NCBI GenBank assembly: GCA_025359565.1
Contig: JANYFY010000026.1
Span: forward strand, 1-64,000
DNA from: Gammaproteobacteria bacterium
Lineage (GTDB): Bacteria; Pseudomonadota; Gammaproteobacteria; Steroidobacterales; Steroidobacteraceae
Reading direction: 5' to 3'
Length of the DNA stretch: 64,000 nucleotides
The notes beneath the pieces are model-generated. The model was not told where the DNA came from. It ran no database searches and saw only the letters and a list, made by a program, of their open reading frames with translations. Each line of letters opens with the position of its first letter. The stretch's first letter is position 1. Of the stretch, positions 49,651 to 57,577 are shown in pieces. A program made the translations under genes and the position numbers.

Positions 49651-50735
49651 CCAGTCATCACTTTAGGTTCGCGCACATTATGCAACTTCAGTTGTGCAAT
49701 CAGATAATCACCCAAATCTGCGGGATGACTAATCGCATTGAACGCTGCGACGTTCATTTGATCCTGAATAATTTCAACACCCACTTGGTTGTCGGTAGCA
49801 GGGCCTGTCACCGCAGCCGGTTCAATGCCAAAACGTTCGCGCAGGAGTTTTACACCTCCCCAAGCTGCGACCGGGTCATTGGCTGATAGGACCACGGAAT
49901 TGAGAGCGGCTTTTATGTCGGACTGGCGCAAAATTGATTCGACTCCGTAGGTGCCTAGCAGGCCATCGCCCAACTCGAAGACAATGACATCCGGTTTGCC
50001 GCTGGCCATTTCGGTGAGCATGACGCGCGTTAACGCGGGTCCGCATTGTGCGGTGGTGGTAACGATTCCTAGATCGGTGAATATCATAGTGCGGCGCGCA
50101 CCCGAATCTTCAAATGCAAGAATATCTCGGCGTAGCGAAACCCCTGTGGCTTTAAAAGCATCCACAATGAGTCCGCGATGTCGCATGCGGGCAATGATTG
50201 CTGAGGCAGCCGCCGTTTTTCCGGCTTCCATGCAGGTGCCCGCTAGCGCTATTACCGGTACGCCGTACGTGTCGAGCGTAGCGTTGTAGTCTAAGGTTTT
50301 GTAGCCCACTCTGGCGGCAACACCGATGCGTTCGCCTAGATAGGGAAAGGTTAAAACTGCCCCTAACACTTTGCAATCAAATGGCTTGCCTTTGTCTTGA
50401 GTGGCGGAATCACAGATGCCAAGCACGCCACCGATGTTCAACATCTGGATGATATTGCCCGGTGCGAGATTCGCTGGAATATGACCGGAGTAACCAAAGA
50501 GCGCCTTACGATGCCCCAAAGCGCCTACCACAATATCGCCACGCGCAACCTTCGCCATACGTCCGCTCGTCAGTTCTAGCGTGTTGTAGTTGGACTTGTT
50601 GTTCAGTACTTCCACAACAATGACGACTCCTTCTTCACAAATGATTTCGGGAGCAATACGAATTTCATGCGATAAAGCGCAGGCCTGAGTGACCGAGGCA
50701 ATTTTGTCGACGTAAACTGTGCGCATCCCGGTCAT
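49647..50735 (-). CDS. P-loop protein related to BioD/DUF1611, unknown function, in the arginine operon
   Basis: A 362-residue soluble protein I cannot assign. Residues 1-160 are beta-rich (VVIVVEVLNNKSNYNTLEL, GDIVVGALGHRKALFGYSGHIP, GGVLGICDSA). From about 161 a P-loop domain begins: VIALAGTCMEAGKTAAASAI, whose G-x5-GKT spacing is that of dethiobiotin synthetase and DUF1611 proteins, then GLIVDAFKATG and PDVIVFELGDGLLGTYG. It is locked between argG (7 bp) and argC (4-bp overlap), so it should act in arginine synthesis. ATG 50735 is chosen over the frame to 50855, which runs into argG. See findings for the hypothesis of an N-acyltransferase role. Confidence 0.8.
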   Translation of the reverse strand: MTGMRTVYVDKIASVTQACALSHEIRIAPEIICEEGVVIVVEVLNNKSNYNTLELTSGRMAKVARGDIVVGALGHRKALFGYSGHIPANLAPGNIIQMLNIGGVLGICDSATQDKGKPFDCKVLGAVLTFPYLGERIGVAARVGYKTLDYNATLDTYGVPVIALAGTCMEAGKTAAASAIIARMRHRGLIVDAFKATGVSLRRDILAFEDSGARRTMIFTDLGIVTTTAQCGPALTRVMLTEMASGKPDVIVFELGDGLLGTYGVESILRQSDIKAALNSVVLSANDPVAAWGGVKLLRERFGIEPAAVTGPATDNQVGVEIIQDQMNVAAFNAISHPADLGDYLIAQLKLHNVREPKVMTG

Positions 50736-50742
50736 GAACGTT

Positions 50743-51990
50743 TTAAGATTCCGTGCGCGTGCACTCCACACGCGTAGCGCCTGCGCGACCATAAAAAATT
50801 CCCGGTAGGGCGAGCATTTTCGAATAACCCAAAGCGTCCGTGGCACTCCATTCACCGGCCGCTTCGCCGTATACGCCCTTGGAAGCTGCCATAAGGGAGT
50901 AAGGAGACGTCACTCCTTCAATGAACAGGGAACCGGGCCGACACGTTAAAACAACTTCTCCGCTCACACGAGTTTGTGAGGAAAGAAGTAGGGCTTCGAT
51001 ATCCCGGCAGACTGGATCCAAATGTTGCCCTTCGTGTACTAGGTCACCATAACTTTGCGCGACTATTTCTTTAAGGCGCGCCTGTTTACCGCTGAGGACC
51101 AATTTTTCAAGCTCGCGGTGCGCGCTCAGTAGCACCTCGGCTGCCGGTGCTTCAAAAGCAACCCGACCCTTGGTGCCGATGACTGTATCGCCTAAATGAA
51201 TGCCTCGCCCAATGCCAAAGGGACCGGCGAGCGATTCTAGGTTTTCAATAATGGTCACTGCAGATAAATGCACGCCGTCTAAAGTTACGGGAATCCCCGC
51301 TTGGAATCCGATGCAATGGCGTTTGGCGGCTCTAGGATGAGAGAACGCTTGTGAGGACAGCACCCAGGCACTCTCGGGGATACTCTCGGCTGATGTTAAA
51401 GTTTCCTTGCCCCCAATAGTCACGCCCCAGAGTCCACGATTGACAGAATAAGCGCCGCCGTAGGGTGGTATCGGCAACTGATGTTCTTGCAGATACTGAA
51501 GTTGTTCCGGACGTTTGAAAGCGCGGTCGCGTATCGGCGCAATGATATCTAAATCGGGTGCTAAGGTACGCAGGGCCACCTCAAATCGAACCTGGTCATT
51601 GCCGGCCGCCGTGCAGCCGTGAGCGACCCGTTGCGTTTTAAGTTTAACGGCCATTTGTGCAATAGTTTGCGCTTGTATCACGCGCTCGGCTCCCACGCAG
51701 AGCGGATACAACGATCCGCGGCGCACGTTGCCCATGATCAGAAATTTGAGCACCTGGTCGAAATAAGCGGCGCGCGCATCGATTATATGATGTTCGATGG
51801 CCCCCAATTTTAAGGCGCGCTCTTCCAGCGCGGTGGCTGCCGCCTCGTTTATCCCACCCGTGTTAACAGTAACGGTGATAACGGGACATTGGTAGGTGCT
51901 TTTAAGCCAGGGCACACAGAATGAGGTATCCAAGCCGCCGGAGAAGGCAAGGAGAATCGGCTGTTGGTCGGTCGCGAGGGAGCTGGGCAT
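50743..51990 (-). CDS. argG: Argininosuccinate synthase
   Basis: A 415-residue ATP-pyrophosphatase-fold synthase joining citrulline and aspartate. The PP-loop ILLAFSGGLDTSFCVPWL is followed by TVTVNTGG, GSLYPLCVGAERV, AHGCTAAGNDQVRFE and GLWGVTIGGKE. Slightly shorter than the 447-residue E. coli-type enzyme and closer to the 400-residue class. It is the second gene after argR (21 bp gap). Confidence 0.96.
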   Translation of the reverse strand: MPSSLATDQQPILLAFSGGLDTSFCVPWLKSTYQCPVITVTVNTGGINEAAATALEERALKLGAIEHHIIDARAAYFDQVLKFLIMGNVRRGSLYPLCVGAERVIQAQTIAQMAVKLKTQRVAHGCTAAGNDQVRFEVALRTLAPDLDIIAPIRDRAFKRPEQLQYLQEHQLPIPPYGGAYSVNRGLWGVTIGGKETLTSAESIPESAWVLSSQAFSHPRAAKRHCIGFQAGIPVTLDGVHLSAVTIIENLESLAGPFGIGRGIHLGDTVIGTKGRVAFEAPAAEVLLSAHRELEKLVLSGKQARLKEIVAQSYGDLVHEGQHLDPVCRDIEALLLSSQTRVSGEVVLTCRPGSLFIEGVTSPYSLMAASKGVYGEAAGEWSATDALGYSKMLALPGIFYGRAGATRVECTRTES

Positions 51991-52011
51991 TACGAGGTGC
52001 GAAATTAAATG

Positions 52012-52509
52012 TTAATGATTTAAAAAAATTGGCGTTTTTTTGCCGAAAATGGCGAGCAACCGCTCACCTAGTTTTTGTTGCTCGCGCCCGTCGCGAGTGG
52101 CGATAAAAATCGTGTCGTCACCGGAAATGGTGCCAATAACTTCCGGCCATCTCGCCGTGTCGATCGCAACCGCAACGCTTTGCGCCGAGCCAATAGTCGT
52201 TTTAAGCACCGTCAAATTGGTGCCGGCGGTCAGAATGACGCTTACAAATTGCGTGAGAGTTGAGAAATCGTTTTTGACGTTGTGGTGCTCATCCGGCATC
52301 ACATAACGATCGCTTTGTTTCGCGACACCTAATTCCCGTAAATCTCGACTGACGCTTGACTGTGTGGCGATGAAACCCTCTTTTTGTAACAGGGCGACCA
52401 ATTCTGACTGTCGGCCGACCTCGCGCTCGCGGATGAGCTTGGCAAGCATTGAGCGCCGTAAGTTACTGGTGTGATCGATGGAAGTTTTTACACCGGGTGC
52501 GTGTTTCAT
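52012..52509 (-). CDS. argR: Arginine repressor
   Basis: A 165-residue ArgR/AhrC. N-terminal winged helix (RQSELVALLQKEGFIATQSSVSRDLRELGVAK) and C-terminal arginine-binding trimerisation domain (TISGDDTIFIATRDGREQQKLGERLLAIFG), including the GDDT arginine-contact motif. ATG 52509 is preferred over 52539. It is the first gene of the operon it should repress, with two ARG-box-like sites in its promoter. Confidence 0.95.
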   Translation of the reverse strand: MKHAPGVKTSIDHTSNLRRSMLAKLIREREVGRQSELVALLQKEGFIATQSSVSRDLRELGVAKQSDRYVMPDEHHNVKNDFSTLTQFVSVILTAGTNLTVLKTTIGSAQSVAVAIDTARWPEVIGTISGDDTIFIATRDGREQQKLGERLLAIFGKKTPIFLNH

Positions 52510-52524
52510 GAAATTTTCATTATT

Positions 52525-52559
52525 TGCATAAGTTCCCAATAATTATGCATAAAAATTCA
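52525..52559. promoter_or_regulatory. Tandem ARG-box-like operator upstream of argR
   Basis: TGCATAAAAATTCA at 52546-52559 matches the ArgR core TGAATWWWWATTCA at 13 of 14 positions. TGCATAAGTTCCCA at 52525-52538 is a weaker copy. The two start exactly 21 bp apart, the spacing (18-bp box plus 3 bp) of tandem ARG boxes in E. coli. They lie 16-50 bp upstream of argR, so arginine should autoregulate the whole operon. Confidence 0.75.
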
Positions 52560-52599
52560 GTACTAGTCAACGAGTGGCGAGAATGAGTAATCTAGGGTC

Positions 52600-53259
52600 A
52601 TGCTTGAAACGATTGAAATTGAGACGGCGCCACAACCAAGCGCTGCGATTATTTGGTTGCACGGACTGGGGGCAGACGGGCATGATTTTGAGTCCATCGT
52701 CCCGGAAATTGTGGGTCCAGGTGAACGTGCCTGGCGCTTTATTTTTCCCAATGCGCCGATTCGTCCGGTGACGGTCAATGGTGGTAGCCGGATGCGTGCT
52801 TGGTATGATATTTCGGCATTGGGGCACGGTAGCGCCGAAGATGTGGCGGGTTTTCGGGATTCGGCCTCTCAAGTACAGGAACTGATTGCACGCGAAGGGG
52901 GGCGCGGAGTGGTCCCTGAACGTATCGTCGTCGCGGGATTTTCTCAAGGCGGCGCGGTGTCGCTTTATGCGGTACCGCGTTTTGATCAGCGGTTGGCGGG
53001 AGTCATGGTGCTGTCTGCCTATCTGCCGTTAGAGAGTGTTTTCAAGGGGGAGCGCTGCACGGTTAATGACGCAACACCGATTTTCATGGCGCATGGCCGC
53101 GCTGATTCAGTGATACCGATGTCATTAGGTAGCCAGTCCCGGGATTTCCTTAAACTCCTCGGCTATCGGGTCGAATGGCACGAATATCCTATGGCTCATT
53201 CGGTATGCCAAGCCGAAGTGGCTGACATTCGCAAATTTTTATTCCGGGTTTTGCCGTAA
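52600..53259 (+). CDS. Carboxylesterase/phospholipase, alpha/beta hydrolase
   Basis: A 219-residue cytoplasmic esterase of the Abhydrolase_2 family (Pseudomonas EstB/carboxylesterase II type). IIWLHGLGADGHDF (oxyanion), MRAWYDI, the nucleophile GFSQGGAVSLY, GRADSVIP (Asp) and PMAHSVC (His) complete the triad. Family members cleave short-chain esters and lysophospholipids or depalmitoylate. Divergent from the arginine operon. Confidence 0.93.
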   Translation: MLETIEIETAPQPSAAIIWLHGLGADGHDFESIVPEIVGPGERAWRFIFPNAPIRPVTVNGGSRMRAWYDISALGHGSAEDVAGFRDSASQVQELIAREGGRGVVPERIVVAGFSQGGAVSLYAVPRFDQRLAGVMVLSAYLPLESVFKGERCTVNDATPIFMAHGRADSVIPMSLGSQSRDFLKLLGYRVEWHEYPMAHSVCQAEVADIRKFLFRVLP

Positions 53260-53260
53260 T

Positions 53261-53284
53261 AAAAAGGGGAGTCGCCCCTATTTA
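53261..53284. terminator. Bidirectional terminator between esterase and Yip1 gene
   Basis: AGGGG/CCCCT (5 bp) around AGTCG, flanked by A5 on the left and TATTTAA on the right, between convergent stops. The stem overlaps the last codon and stop of the Yip1 gene. It serves the minus-strand transcript best (U5). Confidence 0.6.
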
Positions 53285-53916
53285 ATAATATGAGTGATGA
53301 CGGTTATAATCACTACGCTGAAGACCACGGCGATCAACTGACCTAATGCCCAAAATCCCAAGGCGCGCCGCGTCGCGAAGCCTAGGATTTCGCTAAAGCC
53401 CATGACTTGGAGTAGGAGGCTCCAGCAGGTTAGGAGTATATGCGCGGTGAATTGCGCATGTAGCAATAGAATGACAAACCCGTCGGTAGTGGTTTGTGCA
53501 GTCTGCATAAAAGCACTCGGGCCGGCTAGAACGGCTGTCATTAGCCAAAATCCCAGCGACGCGGTCAAGGGTACACTCCCGTAACTGAGCACGTGGAATA
53601 CTTGTTGCCGATTAGCGGCACCCCCGGTACGAGCGCTGAGTCGGGCATAGATGGCGGTCATGAAAAATAAACTGATAACCCCCGCAATAGTCCCGCTAGT
53701 AAGCGCCATCGCCAGTATCTCTGTTACTTGAAGTTTTGCCCCGGCATTGACCATTTGGCTTAAGGCAAGGACGCCGACTACCCCTTGAGCAGCACCCAGG
53801 AGATAATCGATGGCGCCGATGGGTTTGGCCGCCAGTTCGCGAAATACCCGCCTGGGTCGTAACCAGACATCGCGGAGTGGTTGAATCTGCGAATCATTGG
53901 ATTGTTGTTCAAGCAT
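53278..53916 (-). CDS. Yip1-domain integral membrane protein
   Basis: A 212-residue inner-membrane protein with five hydrophobic helices (AIDYLLGAAQGVVGVLALSQMV, AMALTSGTIAGVISLFFMTAIYA, FHVLSYGSVPLTASLGFWLMTAVLAG, LLHAQFTAHILLTCWSLLLQV, VFSVVIITVITHII) and the N-terminal DVWLRPRRVFRELAAKP of bacterial Yip1 proteins. Role unknown. It stands alone facing the esterase gene. Confidence 0.82.
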   Translation of the reverse strand: MLEQQSNDSQIQPLRDVWLRPRRVFRELAAKPIGAIDYLLGAAQGVVGVLALSQMVNAGAKLQVTEILAMALTSGTIAGVISLFFMTAIYARLSARTGGAANRQQVFHVLSYGSVPLTASLGFWLMTAVLAGPSAFMQTAQTTTDGFVILLLHAQFTAHILLTCWSLLLQVMGFSEILGFATRRALGFWALGQLIAVVFSVVIITVITHIIK

Positions 53917-53968
53917 GGGGCAATATCATACGGTGGGAAATGTGTTGAGCACGAGGAGATGACAAATC

Positions 53969-54346
53969 ATGGCAAAAAAGAGTAAAGCAAAGAAGCGCCC
54001 TGCGGTAAAAGCCAAAAAAAGTCCGGCTAAAAAGCGTACGGCGGCTAAAAAACGAGTTGCGAAGAAACCGGCGCGGCGCGTAAAAGTGGTCGCGAAGCGT
54101 AGTGTAGCGAAAAAGGTCGCAAAAAAAACCGCAAGGACAAAGCTTAAGAAAACCCAAGCGAAACCCAGCCGCAGTGTAAAAACTAAAGCTCCGGTTAAAC
54201 CTAGGGTCAAGACAAAGCCGAGAAAATCAACGGCGACATCGACTCCCTGGGCAGTCTCCTCTTTTGAGGTGCCACCTGCCGCACAAACCTCGGAGCCAAC
54301 GATTTCGCCGTGGACCCATTTGTCGGGAACTGAGCCTTCGGTTTAA
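53969..54346 (+). CDS. Histone H1-like lysine/alanine-rich DNA-binding protein (AlgP-type)
   Basis: A 125-residue protein. The first 90 residues are almost wholly Lys, Ala, Arg, Pro and Val in KKxAxKKxAKK-type repeats, like eukaryotic H1 tails and bacterial AlgP/Hc1. The last 35 residues (STPWAVSSFEVPP..., WTHLSGTEPSV) are acidic/neutral. It should bind DNA nonspecifically. GAGGAG upstream of ATG 53969. Repetitive composition makes orthology uncertain. Confidence 0.8.
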   Translation: MAKKSKAKKRPAVKAKKSPAKKRTAAKKRVAKKPARRVKVVAKRSVAKKVAKKTARTKLKKTQAKPSRSVKTKAPVKPRVKTKPRKSTATSTPWAVSSFEVPPAAQTSEPTISPWTHLSGTEPSV

Positions 54347-54472
54347 TTGGGGGCTTTGCAAACTTTCGATGCGTGCTTGTAAACGACAAAGATCGCCCGG
54401 ACGCCCGCGTCAGGCAAATCCTGCAGCGGGCTGAAAGGCGCTTGAGGGGTCGGATTGGGGTATGCTCTTAAA

Positions 54473-54808
54473 ATGAAACGACCTCAGTGGTTGAGCGTGC
54501 GCCTCGTAGGCGTTGTGGTCTTGCAGCTGACGCTGGCGGGATGCATAGTGATGCCGGATCAACGCCATTACGTCGGTGGTGTAGTTTTGGTGCCGCCGCC
54601 GCCGCCGCGTGAGGAAGTCTATGGTGTTGCTCCCACACCAGGCTACGTGTGGTTGCAAGGATACTGGCGTTGGGTGGGGAATCGACACGAGTGGATTTCG
54701 GGTCACTGGAATGCACCGCGTGCCGGGCGCCGTTGGGTGGCGCACCAATGGGTGAGGCAGGGCGATGGCTGGTACCTACGTCCGGGGCGTTGGGAGCGTC
54801 AGCGCTAG
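54473..54808 (+). CDS. YXWGXW-repeat lipoprotein
   Basis: A 111-residue exported lipoprotein. Signal with lipobox LAGC (LVGVVVLQLTLAGCIVMP), a PPPPPP stretch, then Trp-rich repeats YVWLQGYWRWVGNRHEWISGHW, WVAHQWVRQGDGWYLRPGRW typical of YXWGXW/BcpO proteins found in many proteobacteria. Function unknown; a periplasmic or outer-membrane structural role is usual for the family. ATG 54473 places the signal correctly. Confidence 0.83.
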   Translation: MKRPQWLSVRLVGVVVLQLTLAGCIVMPDQRHYVGGVVLVPPPPPREEVYGVAPTPGYVWLQGYWRWVGNRHEWISGHWNAPRAGRRWVAHQWVRQGDGWYLRPGRWERQR

Positions 54809-54852
54809 CCAAGAAACCGCAGTGCCGAAAGCTTAAGTATAAGGATAATGGG

Positions 54853-56217
54853 ATGTCGAATCGGATTAGGAATGATTTTGGGTGGACACTATGCTTGACG
54901 CTGCTAACTGCATCCGGCGCCACGATGACCGCGATCGCCGCGAACATAGGCGGAGGCGGTGCTAACCCTGCGGGTGAGGCTAGACCTGTGCCGGCGGCGA
55001 CTGTTCAGCGTATCGCGCGTCTGCTGACACAAACTCCGCTTATTGATGGCCATAACGATCTAGCCGAGACGTTGCGAGAAAAATTCGGCAATAAGTTGTG
55101 GACGGTTGATATGAACGGCACGCCGGGGTCACCGGTCACGTCGCTTCAAACGGATATTGCGCGTTTGCGTGCCGGACACGTGGGCGGCCAGTTCTGGTCG
55201 GTGTGGATTCCAGTCTCGGTTACAGGTTCTGATGCCATTCGCATGACACTTGAACAGATTGATACTGTACGCGGACTAGTTGACCGTTACCCGCAAACTT
55301 TTGCGCTTGCAAGCACTGCGGCGGATATTGAGCGCATTCATAAGAGCGGCAAAATCGCGTCCATGATTGGCATCGAAGGGGGTCATCAGATCGGCGAGAG
55401 CATCGCGGCCTTGCGGCAGTTTTACGCGCTTGGCGCGCGATATATGACTCTCACTCATAGCAGTAATAATGCGCTTGCGGACTCGGCGACGGATAATCCG
55501 CTGCATAAGGGGCTGACGTCATTTGGTCGCGCGGTGTTGAGCGAGATGAATCGACTGGGTATGTTAGTCGATATTGCACATGTCTCCCCGGAGGTCATGC
55601 GGCAAGCGATTACGCAGAGTAAAGCGCCTGTTATATTCTCACACAGTAGTGCGCGCGCAGTGACCGAGCATCCGCGTAATGTGCCCGATGATGTGCTTAA
55701 AATGCTGGTTGAACATGACGGCGTAGTCATGGTTAATTTTTATCCCGGTTATGTCAGTAACGCTTATAACCGATGGATCGCCGATCATGCCGCTGAGACC
55801 GCGCGTACTAATGCACCACCCTTTGGTGGCCTTTATATTGGGCAGCCGGAACGAGCAGCGGCCGCACTAGCGGACTGGGAAAAAGAGCATCCTAAACCGC
55901 GCGTCACCGTGCAAGCTGTGGCGGACCATATTGACTATATCGTTAAACTGATCGGTATTCAGCACGTGGGAATTGGTAGCGATTTTGATGGTATTGAAGC
56001 GGTGCCAGAAGGTCTCTCAAGTGTTGCCGATTACCCTAATTTATTTGCAGAATTGATCGCGCGTGGTTGGACTGACTCAATGTTGAGTAAACTGGCTGGC
56101 GGCAATCTGTTGCGGGTGCTGCGTAAGGCGGAGGCGGTTGCAGCTTCCATGAAAAGCGTGGCGCTTTCGAACCCTGCGATCGCGGATTTTGCTGATGGTG
56201 GTGTGGTTATGCGCTAG
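54853..56217 (+). CDS. Membrane dipeptidase (renal dipeptidase family), exported
   Basis: A 454-residue zinc peptidase of family M19. Signal peptide (LCLTLLTASGATMTAIAA), then LIDGHNDLAE (His-x-Asp), GIEGGHQIG (bridging Glu), YMTLTHSSNN (His), IFSHSSARAV (His) and GIGSDFDG (Asp), giving the full binuclear zinc set. Hydrolyses dipeptides, including D-amino-acid ones. Start 54853 is chosen because the longer frame runs into the preceding lipoprotein. Upstream of hmgA and possibly co-transcribed (22 bp). Confidence 0.93.
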   Translation: MSNRIRNDFGWTLCLTLLTASGATMTAIAANIGGGGANPAGEARPVPAATVQRIARLLTQTPLIDGHNDLAETLREKFGNKLWTVDMNGTPGSPVTSLQTDIARLRAGHVGGQFWSVWIPVSVTGSDAIRMTLEQIDTVRGLVDRYPQTFALASTAADIERIHKSGKIASMIGIEGGHQIGESIAALRQFYALGARYMTLTHSSNNALADSATDNPLHKGLTSFGRAVLSEMNRLGMLVDIAHVSPEVMRQAITQSKAPVIFSHSSARAVTEHPRNVPDDVLKMLVEHDGVVMVNFYPGYVSNAYNRWIADHAAETARTNAPPFGGLYIGQPERAAAALADWEKEHPKPRVTVQAVADHIDYIVKLIGIQHVGIGSDFDGIEAVPEGLSSVADYPNLFAELIARGWTDSMLSKLAGGNLLRVLRKAEAVAASMKSVALSNPAIADFADGGVVMR

Positions 56218-56239
56218 AGGATGATAGGAAATAACCCCA

Positions 56240-57571
56240 ATGCTGGAATCAAATCAAACGCGAATTCTATATAACAGTGGCTTTGGTAATGAATTCACCA
56301 CCGAAGCGTTAGCGGGTGCACTGCCCGTAGGTCGCAACTCCCCGCAGCATTGTCCTTATGGGTTATATGCGGAACAATTCTCAGGCACTGCGTTCACCGC
56401 ACCCCGCCATGTTAATCGTCGCTCCTGGCTCTACCGAATCCGTCCGGCTGCCATGCACGGAGAGTTTCGGGATTCAGGACGCATTTTAGGGGATGGCGGC
56501 GATCGCAATGTGTTCTCCGCGCCCGCTGTGGCGGTTTCACCTAATCAGTTACGTTGGGATCCATTGCCTTCCCCGCTAGAGCCGACAGACTTTATAGAGG
56601 GTTTAGTAGCGGTTGCCGGCAATGGTTCGCCGGAATCGCAAACTGGATGTGGTATTTATTTATACGTTGCAAACCGCTCCATGCTAGAGCGATATTTTTA
56701 TAGTGCTGACGGCGAAATTTTGATAGTTCCGCAGCAGGGAACATTAATCATTGATACTGAATTGGGGCGCATGCGGATTGAACCTGAAGAAATTGCAGTC
56801 ATTCCGCGCGGCCTACGTTTTCGCGTTCAGGTGGAAGACGTGCAAGTTCGCGGCTACGTGTGTGAGAACTATGGCGAACCGTTTAAGCTGCCTGATTTAG
56901 GACCTATTGGTTCCAACGGATTGGCTAATGCGCGTGATTTTCAAACACCGCATGCGCGGTATGAGGATCGCGAGGAAGCTTGCAAATTGTGGGCTAAATT
57001 TTTAGGTCGGCTTTGGGTCGCTGACATGGACCACAGCCCTTTAGATGTGGTGGCCTGGCATGGCAATAATGTGCCCTATAGGTACGATTTACGCCGCTTT
57101 AATACGCTAGGGTCGATTTCATATGATCATCCGGACCCCTCGATTTTTTTAGTGCTGCATTCACCCAGCGATACGCTGGGTGTCAGCAATATCGATTTCG
57201 TCGTGTTCCCACCTCGGTGGCTGGTGATGCAGGAGACATTTAGGCCGCCGTGGTTTCACCGCAACGTAGCCAATGAGTTCATGGGTTTAATTCGTGGCGT
57301 CTATGATGCTAAGAGTTCAGGATTTGTTCCTGGGGGCGCCTCTCTACACAATTGCATGAGTGCACATGGTCCTGACGTCGAAACTTTTGAGAAAGCGATA
57401 AGGTCAGATACCTCGATACCGCAACGCCTGGTCGACACGATGGCATTCATGTTTGAAACTCGTTTAGTGATCAAGCCGACGCGCGGCGCTATGGAAGGCA
57501 GGCCACCGTTGCAAACCGATTATATGCAATCCTGGCAGGGTCTAAAAAAACGCTTTGACCCCGGACAGTGA
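56240..57571 (+). CDS. hmgA: Homogentisate 1,2-dioxygenase
   Basis: A 443-residue non-heme iron dioxygenase opening the ring of homogentisate in tyrosine breakdown. [20 protein letters not shown] at the N-terminus, [30 protein letters not shown] (iron His/Glu) and [15 protein letters not shown] are diagnostic. Followed by fahA after 6 bp and hpd after 24 bp: one operon for the homogentisate pathway. Confidence 0.97.
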   Translation: MLESNQTRILYNSGFGNEFTTEALAGALPVGRNSPQHCPYGLYAEQFSGTAFTAPRHVNRRSWLYRIRPAAMHGEFRDSGRILGDGGDRNVFSAPAVAVSPNQLRWDPLPSPLEPTDFIEGLVAVAGNGSPESQTGCGIYLYVANRSMLERYFYSADGEILIVPQQGTLIIDTELGRMRIEPEEIAVIPRGLRFRVQVEDVQVRGYVCENYGEPFKLPDLGPIGSNGLANARDFQTPHARYEDREEACKLWAKFLGRLWVADMDHSPLDVVAWHGNNVPYRYDLRRFNTLGSISYDHPDPSIFLVLHSPSDTLGVSNIDFVVFPPRWLVMQETFRPPWFHRNVANEFMGLIRGVYDAKSSGFVPGGASLHNCMSAHGPDVETFEKAIRSDTSIPQRLVDTMAFMFETRLVIKPTRGAMEGRPPLQTDYMQSWQGLKKRFDPGQ

Positions 57572-57577
57572 ATTTCA

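Noticed and set aside
50736-50855. N-terminal extension of the P-loop protein by 40 codons
   Set aside because: It runs inside argG. ATG 50735, 7 bp after the argG stop, fits the spacing of the operon.
54649-54852. N-terminal extension of the dipeptidase by 68 codons
   Set aside because: It overlaps the YXWGXW lipoprotein in another frame. The signal peptide begins after ATG 54853.
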